A stretch of DNA of 64,000 nucleotides, from assembly GCA_013407085.1 (NCBI GenBank), contig JACCGJ010023077.1, positions 1 through 64,000 on the forward strand, read 5' to 3'. This stretch comes from Atriophallophorus winterbourni. Lineage: Eukaryota > Platyhelminthes > Trematoda > Plagiorchiida > Microphallidae. The notes under the pieces were generated by a model. The model did no database searches, had not been told where the DNA came from, and was given only the letters and a program-made list of their open reading frames with translations. Each line of letters starts with the position of its first letter. Positions within the stretch are counted from its first letter, which is position 1. Below, piece after piece: positions 53,057 through 63,519 of the stretch. The translations under genes were made by a program, and so were the position numbers.

Positions 53057-54840
53057 CTAATACCATATAACACTAATTGGCAAATATACACAAAAAAGGC
53101 CACGAAGCCGATGTTTTTAATTGTCCGCCAATTATGTGTTAAGGATCAGTGGATAATAGGATATCCACTTGTCGTTACTATTTTCATTTCATGTCGGTGC
53201 TAATATATCTCAGTGTATAATTAGATTGATGCATCGTACATATGCTTGCACATAATGCACTATAAATCATTTATCCTACTTACAAAATGTAAGTAGTATT
53301 ATACGTTAACATTTTCTCGTGTGATTCGAATGGGAAAGCTCTGACATTTTCAGTTGTTTACAAATGAAAATGCACACAGGAAGCGTTGAGTGTTTCTACC
53401 TATCAATTTTATCTATGATTCCCTAAAGACATCAGAATTGTATCCTAGAATATTCTTCCTGAACAATTTGCGAATCTTTTTGTGTGATTGCTGTGAATTT
53501 CTTCGATGTTCCTTGCGACTGTATAACGGAAACGGTAGGAGGACTTGTTTTTATAGTTTTATTCCGCTAGAAGAAGTAATTTTTTTCCATTCAGTTATTC
53601 ATTTCCCTCGGAGAATTATCTTACCGTCTTTGTACGATCAATGCATTTGGCATGAAGCCGTCTTGAGTTGCCGTAAAATAGACGACTGCAGAAGATTTAA
53701 TCATTGTTCTCGTTTTTAATCGGAGAAAATAACCAGCGATATAGATGAGCCATGTACAATTTTAGGTGACAAATCTGTTTTTTACCTTCTCGTCTGAGTA
53801 ATACAATTTTTAGTTCGGTAGTCAAATATCGTATTTGTACGTTTTTTCATCGCAGCTGGTTTTGCTTTGTTCGCAAACAATAAAGTCAAATCTGCGTGGT
53901 TTGAATCAGTGAAGGACTGATAAACAATGCATTGCTGGATATATTTTGCGCCGTGAAACTGTTGAATCACATCAATTCAAACGGAGGTTTGAGATGCAGT
54001 TAAATTCACGGGCTTAAACAAAATACCCTCCAGTGTATAACAGGACACTGAGTAAAGCACGCGTGCAATTTAATCATTGACTCGCCGATTTTATCAGCCC
54101 TAATTTGTATTGGAACGAGGATATGATATTCTACAGCTCGTTGCTTTTTTACTCTGAATCATTAATTAAACCATGAAAAAAGTCAAATTAGATAATTTTT
54201 TCGAGACGCAAACATCAAACTAAAAAACAGTCAAATTTTTGGCTACACTCGCTATTTTCCGGTGACTTTTGTTGATTGTTTATTTTAATTGTGGACGAAA
54301 TTTGCGTTGACGATCGATTTTACAGAGCGACATTGGTAGAAAGATGAATGCCAGCTCGCAACGCTGCTGATCACACGATTTATTTACGTCCTGGCATGTT
54401 TAATGCTATTCGCGCACAAATAACAGTCGTGATTATCGATGTTGTGTTCAAATGGACGGGTTACGAGTGGCGTAAATATGAAGTTATCAACAAACAGTGA
54501 TGTTCGATTTCGAAACCAATTTAGCGATTCCATGGGTGCTGATATTCGCACGCTACAAGGTCAATTAAATAAGAGTCTGCCACGATAATGGGAGCATTGT
54601 TTATTAATCGGGGTGCCATAACAATGCAATTTCATCATGTTTTCGAAAAAATTATCTTACGTGCATTCGAAAAATGCTTGTGTACAAAAGTTAACACGCA
54701 AAGTTTGTCCACAATGTGCAGTTTGAGATTGCACTAGGTTGAGTACAAAATCTTCAAGAAACCGGGTAGACCAAAATGACAGTATTTCAATTAATAATCT
54801 TCCAGACCAATCAAGGGTTATCACACTATGATCGATAATT
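53057..54840. other. No recognisable gene
   Basis: AT-rich. An open frame at 53390-53719 has no start context, splice signal or similarity that I can support. Confidence 0.4.
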
Positions 54841-54955
54841 TTTTAAAGGTGAACAAGATTTGAACTCGTAATCCACTCTTGGATGAGTTGGCTGGTACAA
54901 CCAACTTGTTCAATCTCAACTGCCCACACACATGTGGATAGGATTATACCCATGG

Positions 54956-55179
54956 TTAGTATTGTTTGGAATATTTGTAGCTCGGGTCGTTGTTGTAGCT
55001 TACTTGAATTTGTTCTCCGAACTTGTTGAGTTTGCATCGGACGTTTCGTTGCCAGACTAGGCAACATCTTCAGCGATTGTTGACAATTTGCTAACAATCG
55101 CTAAAGATGTTGCCTAGTCTGGCAACGAAACGTCCGATGCAAACTCAACAAGCTCGGAGAACAAATTCAACTAAGCTAC
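54956..55179. mobile_element. Head-to-head PLE 3'-end dimer with long hairpin
   Basis: An inverted repeat with 87-bp arms (54994-55080 and 55094-55180, three mismatches by eye) and a 13-nt loop. Each arm contains GTTGCC TAGTCT GGCAAC followed by GAAACGTC, preceded by CTGAAGA (left arm, read on minus) or CTAAAGA (right arm). The direct repeat ATTATACCCATGG flanks the block at 54943-54955 and 55180-55192. Confidence 0.8.
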
Positions 55180-55519
55180 ATTATACCCATGGGCTAAAGT
55201 AAAAAGTCCATATTTACATGTATTTTCATGACACACACCCCATGACCAGTTTCGTGGTTTGGATAAATTGAAGTTGTTTCACCCAGCGGTACCAGTCCTG
55301 GAGAAACCGTGCCCCTTTTTATTAAAATTATTGGCTGTTAAATTATGTGTTCGGTTATGTAGAAATATTTAACGTTTTTGAAAGATTATATTGAAACAGC
55401 TGTTAACATTTGGTTCTTGTGTACGAAGGTGTTGCACTTTTGCTGATTGAAAAGTACAAAATGCGATTATATAATTCGCTCTACCAGTTTTAATATAAAA
55501 TTACGTAACTGGAGCAAAA

Positions 55520-55622
55520 GTAGAGTTAAACTTGTATGCCACTGTTATATCGGGTTCTTACTAAGAACCACGATGTTCAAATACAGAATCACAAAGTGAT
55601 TCCTGGCCAAGCGCTCGAGGCG
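55520..55622 (-). repeat. Double-palindrome repeat HPR, copy 2
   Basis: Contains the perfect palindromes GGTTCTTACTAAGAACC (55554-55570) and GAATCACAAAGTGATTC (55585-55601), preceded by ACTTGTATGCCACTGTTATA, which also precedes the palindrome in PLE2 (47690) and stands at 55772. Confidence 0.75.
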
Positions 55623-55631
55623 CATATAAAA

Positions 55632-55850
55632 GACCAAAATATTGTGGTGCTCACATTCCCATTCCTTACAAACCACTACCGGTTTGTGGCTGTTTGCCGT
55701 CATCAGGTGGAGGCAGTAAGATCAGGTTCAGTGAGCCTTGAAACAGTGGAAAAGCGGTAAAAAAAGTTAAACTTGTATGCCACTGTTATATTGGGAAACC
55801 GGTAGTGGTGTGTAAGGGTTGGGGATGTGAGCACCACAATATATTTGAGC
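55632..55850. repeat. Inverted repeat with about 50-bp arms
   Basis: 55637-55688 (ATTGTGGTGCTCACATTCCC ...) is matched by its imperfect reverse complement at 55795-55847. The left arm follows HPR copy 2 and the right arm follows another ACTTGTATGCCACTGTTATA block. Confidence 0.75.
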
Positions 55851-56099
55851 AAAAGTAATTCAAATTTAAAATCGCTTGGGGTTGTTAGGACAAATCCCGA
55901 TGTTCAAAGCATCACATGGTGATTTTAGGTCTTGCATCAAAACGCAAACCTCTCTATCATGTGACTGTTAAAAGCTTTCGTGATGGTTGTGAGCATCAGG
56001 CAGAAACAGTACTCGGAACTCAAAACATTTTATGGTAGAAAAAGCATTAGGCTTAACAATAACCATAGGATGACAATGTATATGGAACATATAAAAAAT

Positions 56100-57630
56100 A
56101 TATAAAATATCTCAAAAATCAATAGGAACACTCGTATACCGCATGGTTCGTCATAGACTCATCGAGTTTGGAAGCGAAAACCTCAACAGATTCTGATCGT
56201 GTGAATTCTTCAGGCAAATAGATCCAAGTGAAACAAATTGTTACCGATAAAAAATTACGACGTATATCCAATCGAGAATGCGGAATGCTTGAAGCCTTTG
56301 TTCGAATAAGGTCATTGGGCTTTAGCAAGTGTTTAAGGGGATAGTTTACAGAATGCACAATTTTGAAGGTCAACATAAGGTCACTACGTATCCACCATTG
56401 GGTAAAATCGTGTAGGTTCAGTTTTAACATTCGCTCTGTGAGAGGCAAATTTCTGTACCGGGAGACCAACTTTGTAGCACGATGATAAATCCTGTCGAGT
56501 AGTTCGATATCCTTCCTCAGCCATGGTGCCCAGGCTTGGATGGAATTTTCCATAACATGACGTATATACGTGTTAATTACCCGGGGTAGGGTTTCAGGCG
56601 TAAGAATCCGGAATATTCTTTTGAGAAGACTCAAGATACGGCAAGCTTTATTGTACACCATCCGGCAATGCTGTCCAGGCTTAAGGTTAAACGAAACCCA
56701 GATACCAAGATCTTTTTCTGCTGTGGTCCAGCCGCGATCTTGCGTGCCAAGCTGATACGTGTGGTGCAGAGATTTCCCAAGCTGCAGCATTTTACATTTC
56801 GCAGGGTTAAATGGTAACTCATTTAACTGGGACCAACGAAATAAGATGCTTAGATTCTGTTGTATTGCCATACACTCATTAACAGACCTGACACGTTTTC
56901 AAATTTTAATATAATCGGCAAATAGTATCAAGTTGCATCCAATATTCTCTACTATATCGTTCATATACACCAAGAATAGAATAGGTCCAAGCACCGATCC
57001 TTGCGGAACTCCACTCGTGACGTCTATTTTTCTAGATAAGGTGCTGCCAACGCGAACTTGGACGTGTCTATCAGTAAGATAGTCCCTTATCCAATTCAGC
57101 AATATTCCCGTTATTCCATAGGATTCGAGCTTTTTAATTAAGATGTCATGGTTGACTATATCGAAAGCTTTGGAAATATCGATGTAGCAAGCATGTACAG
57201 CCTCACCTTCGTCTAGTGCCTTGGTCCAATCCTCAAACGTTGTAAGAAGGTTAGATAAACAGCAACGACCTCTTCGAAAACCGTGTTGTGCTGCGGTCAA
57301 AATATTTTGGTTTTCAAAATGTTCTCTTATGCGCGCAGTCACAATGCGTTCCATTAATTTAGAGATCACCGGAAGTAACGTTACCGGTCTATAGTTTGCT
57401 GTGTCTGAACGGCTACCGCCTTTATAAATAGGAGTTATCATCCTTGCTTTCCATTGCCGTTGTATTTTTCCTACATTTAAGCTGACATTGAATATGCGAG
57501 TGAGAGGAGCAATTAAAGCAACGCGACACCTGCGAAGTATTGCGGGGGTAATTTTGTCTGCGCCTGGGGACTTCTTTTCGTAATTTGGGTTCCGTAAAAC
57601 CGCAGACAAATTCACATTTCAAAAGTACCG
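56100..57630 (-). mobile_element. CR1-like element (family C), RT almost complete
   Basis: Minus strand. RT from SPGADKITPAILRRC to the C-terminus in two frames (56899-57615 and 56119-56871). It shows ITPIYKGGSRSD, CYIDISKAFDIVNHDIL and SGVPQGSVLGPILFLVYMND. The catalytic FADD reads FADY followed soon by a stop. The endonuclease part is absent. Confidence 0.88.
56119..57615 (-). pseudogene. Family C reverse transcriptase, inactivated
   Basis: Encodes fingers, palm and thumb (238 and 250 codons). The palm substitution Asp to Tyr at the catalytic pair (FADYIKI) and a stop near 56890 inactivate it. The rest of the thumb (KDLGIWVSFNLK, HSRLDIRRNF) is well preserved, so the damage is limited. Confidence 0.85.
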
Positions 57631-57659
57631 CAGTAGAAATTAAGTATTTAATCGGCACG

Positions 57660-59190
57660 CAAATGCTTTTAGCAGCGATTAATTAGACTATTTCGAAGGT
57701 AAGGTTACCTTACAGCACACAAACAAATCCAGGAAGCATTCAGAATTGTATTATTCCTCGAGTCCCTCGCGCGCAATTTACTTCTATCATAAAGAACTGC
57801 TTCTAGGAAAATGTAATGAATAGTTTAGTGAATAACCAACAACCTCAATAACATAATTGATGAATTGAACGCATCCCATCGGCTTAGTACCGAAATTCTG
57901 GAACCTTGAATTTTATGTTTTAATTTCAAATGTTGAAGTATTCGTTTTGCGGAGTTGTTTTTGCTGACCGTTGAAGAACTGTTGGCTTTCGATTTCAACA
58001 ACGGGCGTTCATTGAAAGCGAAGGATGATCTTATCATCACACTTTTGGCCATGAGCATACCAGATCGTTTCGGGGTAACGATTTCCCCGACATTAACAGC
58101 GTTTGCACACTGTCGATGTGATCTCCATTAAGCAGCCGGAAGCAGCATCTGCTTTCTGTATCACGAAGATAGGGCTTTAAACTATATTTCTATGGTTAGC
58201 ATTCAGGAGCAAGTTTTTCCTATTTCGTAAGGACAATAACCAGAGCATCAGACTTCTGCATTGTGCGCTATAATCACTCTGCGATTTTTTGTATAATGTG
58301 TTTTAGGCTGTTAAGCCCAAGTGGTTTCATATGTACTCTTCCGTAGTCAATAAAGGGTTGCTTTTGAAATAGAATCTGTTTAAGTTTTGCTCTAGTTGCG
58401 TAATTACATCTTTAAGCCTGTAAAGCGAATTATGTAACCTGATCTTTTGTACTTCTAACAATTGTTGAGCATCGAAGCAAAACCTTCAGTATTTCTTCAA
58501 ATATTCTTGGCAATTAAATACATAACTAAATATATAACTGGACAACGAGAGGCTCAGTAGTTTGCTACTAAACCGAAAACATTGCTTTAGGAGCGCTTAA
58601 TTTCACTGATAATAAGTCCGATAAACGAGCTCACGAGTTCACCAAGACCGCTTTCGCTGGTGCACAGATGAACTTGAACTTCAGGTTTGGGTTCGTTTAT
58701 TCAATCAACGAATATTTTTTGAGGAGTAATTTTTATGTTGGACATTATCAGGTTCCTTGAAAGTTAGAAGAATGTCGGAGTACATGGATAAACGTAAAGT
58801 GATGGCTTCAGGCTGTGTCTGTCTTACACAAGCTTGAAACTATCATTAGCCAAACAATATAATAGATATATATATTAATATATTCATATAATATTATTAT
58901 ATATAAGTATAAGTATAAATAAAATCAAAATCAATGTGACGATGATAGTTTATTAATAGTTTGGGACAAAATTAGGATTAGCACATATATAATCGTCAAG
59001 TTTTGATTTGAATATAGATAAACTGTTTGAGCTTACCAAATCGGAAGGTACGATTATTTATGCTAGTTGTACGCATATATTTCTCCCTACAGTAATTCTA
59101 ACATTAAATCCGACATAAATTCTTTATTTTCAAAATTACCATGTCAACCTGCATTTGCTCATCTGTTTCATACAGCTAGTTATCGTTTAG
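57660..59190. other. No recognisable gene; AT-rich patch at 58855-58925
   Basis: No long open frame. 58855-58925 is an A/T-only-like tract (ATATAT and TATAAGTATA units). Confidence 0.45.
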
Positions 59191-59381
59191 ACACACGTGG
59201 TTCCTTTATTTAGCAATCTAAACGAGCATAACATGTCACCACAGAGTTGGTCTACTTTAACTTTCGCTACAAATCTCGAAGTTCTCCAGGGACCGTCCGT
59301 CGTTTCAATCAAACAAATACAAATTGCGCGCACTCAAACGCGCCCGCATTGTGGTAAACATCACGTTCAAACGAGCGTGAC

Positions 59382-59389
59382 TATAAAAG
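59382..59389 (+). promoter_or_regulatory. TATA-like box upstream of a first exon
   Basis: TATAAAAG lies 80 bp before the ATG at 59462. If it is used, transcription would begin near the predicted 39-nt intron, so either the box or that intron may be false. Confidence 0.25.
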
Positions 59390-59461
59390 CTTATTACGCA
59401 ATCGTCCAAGTGAGTTTGTATCTCTTTCTTTCTTTTTTACTGCATCAGCGGATACGTCAGT

Positions 59462-59557
59462 ATGTCAACTGAAAAGAGAAAGCCACAGAAGATTACGTAC
59501 AACATTTACGGCGAGCCGGTTGTTGGACCCTGTGATGACCCTGATGAGGCCGAACAA
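59462..59557 (+). CDS. First coding exon of an unrecognised gene
   Basis: The ATG starts a 32-codon exon (MSTEKRKPQKITYNIYGEPV ... DDPDEAEQ) ending CAA|GTGAGT in phase 0. Upstream, a GT-AG stretch 59410-59448 (39 nt, pyrimidine-rich before CAG) is a likely 5' UTR intron, the size of the other 5' introns in this window. The gene runs rightwards into repeats; I could not find the next exon before the window ends. The protein start is polar and acidic towards its end. Function unknown. Confidence 0.55.
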
Positions 59558-59957
59558 GTGAGTTAAGCTTGCTAAATTCCACTTATTTCGACGATAACAG
59601 TTAAGAATTGTCTACTTGTATCAGGTTGGTACTCAATTGGTCCGCTTTATACGCTGAGCCGTAATTTATAATTAAAACTTTGAGGTTTATTGTAAATGTT
59701 TTAATATGATTATCAATTAGGATTTGATACAAATAACTTCTTTCTTTCCGATTGTACACCAACCACGTTTCCGTGCTTTTGAACTCAATGCCAGAAATCA
59801 AGTCAATGTTAGGCGTGATGGCTCATAACATTGCATTTTTGTTATATATCTGTTAACATGGGGAAAATGTCATTGCATTTGTATAGAAACCCCTGGCACT
59901 ATGTTAAAAAACACTTGCCTTAGTAGTAGTGATTCTAATTTTTCTTCTTTATAAATG

Positions 59958-60107
59958 ATGAACCACAACTATGTTGAAGAGCTAATCAATCTGCTCACAT
60001 CTCACTCTATTACAAATCAATTTGTTCATTGTAAGCTTCTTGAGCGTTTGACTCGGAATCACGTTTTGATTCTGTATTTAAATATCGTGGTTCTTTGTAA
60101 GAACCCT
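59958..60107 (+). repeat. Double-palindrome repeat HPR, copy 3
   Basis: Contains GAATCACGTTTTGATTC and GGTTCTTTGTAAGAACC with the CTGTATTTAAATATCGT spacer, parallel to 18219-18297 and inverted relative to 55546-55622. Confidence 0.7.
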
Positions 60108-60109
60108 AT

Positions 60110-60445
60110 TTACTATTTACTTGGAACAATCTACCCGATTATGTTCTAAACTCACCAAATCAGCAGCTATTCAAGAGAAGTCTTAATGCCTTTTTGATCC
60201 TTAACCCATGCTTCAAAGAAGACTATACATCTTGACTCCATGCATCTACATTTGTAATCCCATCAATCGAAAACCATTTCTGCCCTTTGGATTTTTACCT
60301 GATTCTTGAACTGCTCAGTAAGCAACCAAATCCCGTTTTTGCTTGTTATATTATTCGATGTTCACATCTTATTCTGTGGTTTTTTGTAAAACTATGTGCT
60401 TTTTAGACCATTAAAATTTAATTTAATTGAATTGAATTCAACAGT
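60110..60445 (+). mobile_element. 5'-truncated CR1-like (family B) 3' end with (GAATT)n tail
   Basis: Starts in the last coding block (TWNNLPDYVLNSPNQQLFKR), stops, and ends ACCATTAAAATTTAATTTAA then TTGAATTGAATTC. Related to the insertion at 38091-38385, including GATTTTTACCTGATTCTTGA. Confidence 0.78.
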
Positions 60446-60449
60446 GGCA

Positions 60450-61200
60450 TTCAATCTTAACTTAGATTCTACGTTGGTTTCGAAATCTATTCGGGAAAAT
60501 ACATTTTAGCGATTTATATCATCCATTTTACACCGTTTGTGCGCTTATTTGCTGGATTCAAATAAATTGAAACTAATAGTTAAAAGATTCACCAAAGTAT
60601 AGGACAAATTTTTGCTTGAACTGTTGCCGTTTGTTTTTCATGTTTCTGCCTAAATTCGAATATTTTGTGATTGGCGAAACCTTTTTATCTTTGAGAGTAC
60701 AGTCGCGAGCATTTTCTGTCTCATAATACTCACAAGACTTGGCTGATCGGCCTGAACAATCCAGAAATCTCATAATGACTATCACTTTTCTAAAGTTCAG
60801 TTTATTTAAATGCTAGCATCAACTCAGAACACCATCGGAAATGCTGTTTTATTGTGTTACTCACATTATCCAGACATACTTGATTATTCTACAGAATTTT
60901 TGGTTACTTTTTAATCATATCACCAGAAATTCGATTAAATGTTAGGAAAGCGTAATTAGCAAACGTCAAGTGGTCTCGTAAATACCTATTAAATGACTGT
61001 TCAATCCTGATCCGACTGTCCCTACCTGATTCAAGATTAAAGATTTATGGTTAGAAAAGCAAATTGCTGTACAGTACCATAGGATATACGTATAAAAAAT
61101 TAAAAGAATCGTTACTTGTATGATAATATCCATGTTCTTCAAAGGTGGAGCAAAAATAATCCCCAATGGCGACACAGATTGAGTGAAAAGAATCTTTGGA
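60450..61200. other. No recognisable gene
   Basis: AT-rich flank between two CR1-like elements. Nothing is supported. Confidence 0.4.
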
Positions 61201-61229
61201 TGAACGGTAGTTCCGTGCGTTAAAATTTT

Positions 61230-62960
61230 ATAGACATCAATAGGTAGGGGCCAACGCAGTAGTTCTCAGCATAATGTTTCGTAACCTTTGTTTAAAGATG
61301 TGCTCGTTCGCTGAGGTAACAATATCTGTCGGCAAGCTATTCCACAAGAAGCATACACGAACAACGAAGAAGTGACGACGACAATTCAATCGTGAGTGTG
61401 GGATTTGAAGGGTCAAAGGGTGGCTGCGTGTGGGGACAACGGAACGAAACTTGAAGAGGTGTTTGAGATGGTGGGATTTCGCGTAAATGATTCGATATGT
61501 CAGAGTGAGGTCGTGTAGGATACGTCTGCGCTCGAGGGTGCACAGTCCAAGTCTGGTCAGTCGCTGCTCAAAGGGTAAATTATTCAATCCGGTAACAATT
61601 TTGGTTGCCTTGTGATAAATTCGTTCGAGGAGCGAGATGTTTTTTCCATCCATGGCGTCCAAGCTTGTACAGCGTAGTCAACGACAGGATGTATGTAGGT
61701 GTTTAGTAATTTCGCGAGTGAGTGTGGTGGGAAACGTCCGAAAATGCGTTTCAGTAAACCTAGCAAGCTGCACGCACGCTTGTAGACGGCGTCGCACTGT
61801 AGGCTGTTCTTCAAAGTGCCAGACACCCAGATTCCGAGATCTTTTTGTGATGTACTCCATTCAAGCGGGTGGCTGCCAAGTTTGTAGGTAAAGGGAAAGG
61901 GTTTTCCGACTTGCAACATTTTGCACTTGCGGAAATTAAATGGCAGTTTGTTTTGGATTGACCACTGGTGCAGCTTATTCAAATCTCCTTGCAGAACTTG
62001 ACAGTCCTCAATAGAGTTGACCTTCGTCCAGATTTTTACATCATCTGCGAATAAAACAAGCTTACATGCTAGTATGTTCAGTAGATCGTTTATAAATATG
62101 AGAAACAGTATCGGACCGAGAACCGAACCCTGAGGGACTCCGCTCGTGGCTTCAATTGTTCGAGAAGTTTCACCATCTATTCTGACTTTTACTTTGCGTC
62201 CAGACAGGTAACTTGTGAAACATGTTAGTAGGTTTCCGATGACGCCAACATTCTGCAGCTTCTGAAGCAGTAAGGAGTGATTCACTCTGTCGAATGCTTT
62301 AGATATATCTAAGTAACCGGCATGAACGGAACCCCCTTGGTCTAGTGCTTGCGTCCAGTCATTTAGAGTCGTGAGCAATTTAGACAGGCATGAATATGTT
62401 TTCCTAAATCCGTGTTGTGTGAAAGTTATTAGCTGATGGTTCTCGAGATGTTCAACAAGTCGTTCACACACCAGCCGTTCCAAAATTTTAGAAACCGCTG
62501 AAAGAAGCGTCACAGGGCGGTAATTCGCCGGATCAGAACGACTGCCCCCTTTGTAGATTGGTGTGATAACACCGGTTTTCCATTGAGTTGGTACGGTTCC
62601 CGTATTCAATGAGTGCCTGAATAGATCACTTAGTGGGCCACAAAGCTCCAGCTCGCATGACTTCAGAACACCAGGTGTTATTCCATCCTCTCCTGGTGAT
62701 TTGCGAACGTTCAGCCCGCGTAATAGCTTTCGCACAACCGTAGGATTTACCTCGATGTTACTAAGGCATTCGACATGTAGTGGGTAAAGACGTCAGCGTT
62801 GACACGTTCTTTGGACAAAATACTTGCAAATAAAATGATATTAGGGCATCAGCTGTATCCTTGACATTATCATTCAGTCCGTTCTCTGTCTGGATAGGAG
62901 TGTCTGATGAATGTAAACAGCACGAAACCGGTCGTGGAGTGTGATGGAAATGCATACAAA
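61230..62960 (-). mobile_element. CR1-like element (family C), RT nearly intact
   Basis: Minus strand. RT frame 61584-62735 (383 codons) with SPGEDGITPGVL, GYLDISKAFDRVNHSLLL, SGVPQGSVLGPILFLIFIND and intact catalytic FADDVKIW near 62045. After one frameshift near 61640 the thumb continues to 61237. Upstream, 62761-62955 holds the linker (NDNVKDTADALISFYLQVF). The endonuclease is absent or scrambled. Confidence 0.9.
61584..62735 (-). CDS. Family C reverse transcriptase, palm complete
   Basis: 383 open codons covering RT fingers and palm with all catalytic residues visible (LDISKAFD, FADDVK), then KDLGIWVSGTLK and YTYIHPVV-type thumb start. Frame lost at about 61640 where EKTSRSSNEF replaces the expected EKNISLLERI of the next frame. 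5' end of the protein (endonuclease) is not present in frame. Confidence 0.85.
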   Translation of the reverse strand: MRKLLRGLNVRKSPGEDGITPGVLKSCELELCGPLSDLFRHSLNTGTVPTQWKTGVITPIYKGGSRSDPANYRPVTLLSAVSKILERLVCERLVEHLENHQLITFTQHGFRKTYSCLSKLLTTLNDWTQALDQGGSVHAGYLDISKAFDRVNHSLLLQKLQNVGVIGNLLTCFTSYLSGRKVKVRIDGETSRTIEATSGVPQGSVLGPILFLIFINDLLNILACKLVLFADDVKIWTKVNSIEDCQVLQGDLNKLHQWSIQNKLPFNFRKCKMLQVGKPFPFTYKLGSHPLEWSTSQKDLGIWVSGTLKNSLQCDAVYKRACSLLGLLKRIFGRFPPHSLAKLLNTYIHPVVDYAVQAWTPWMEKTSRSSNEFITRQPKLLPD

Positions 62961-63200
62961 TGCATGCAAATGACCTCTTTCGCTCAATGTCGTTTTACTA
63001 AAACCGATGACATCTATCTGCTCAGCATCGATTGTTGGGAGTAGGTAGTTGGGTATAAGTACAGCGGATGTGATCAGTGTACAAGAGAAAGCGGTTTTTA
63101 TTGAGACTACGACGCCGTAAGAACGAACCATCAAACGATCAATTATGACGTAAAGCTTAAAGCGACAGTCGGTGAAAATAATCTCAAACACTGATAACTA
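62960..63200 (-). pseudogene. Possible scrambled endonuclease piece of family C
   Basis: Minus strand reads RSYGVVVSIKTAFSCTLI, then IPNYLLPTIDAEQIDVIGFS and KTTLSER. These resemble APE-endonuclease blocks of CR1 but in reversed block order. Weak. Confidence 0.35.
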
Positions 63201-63519
63201 ACACTGAAATACACCACTGCCAAACAGCAAGTAAAATCAGTTCCGATTTAATGACAGAGAATGGGGCTTATTAACCTCGTAAATTTTGGTCTAGTGAACA
63301 CCCCCCAGCTATGATGATGTATATTGAACTCAAGTGTTTTCATCATACGGAAAGTAAGCTTGGTGTATTCATTCGAGGTAGTTTGGGTCCAACATATACA
63401 TGTCTGTTCAGCCTTGACTGGGCACAAATGATATGTTGGGGCAGAGAGTTTCATATAAAACAAACTCGGACAGCAAAGAAAAACCTTCGACAATTTGATC
63501 TGGAGTGTGGAATAATTAA

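Noticed and set aside
53390..53719. 109-codon open frame
   Set aside because: No Kozak-like context, splice sites or recognisable composition; AT-rich flanks make chance likely.
54845..54915. tRNA-like segment (GAACAAG/CTTGTTC pairing with a GAGTTCAAATC block)
   Set aside because: On the minus strand the paired ends enclose too few bases for a cloverleaf and no anticodon arm fits. More likely part of the PLE-associated repeat.
59538..59560. CTGATGAGGCCGAACAA resembling an artificial hammerhead core
   Set aside because: It lies in the coding exon (DPDEAEQ), GAAA is not present (GAACA), and no flanking stems form.
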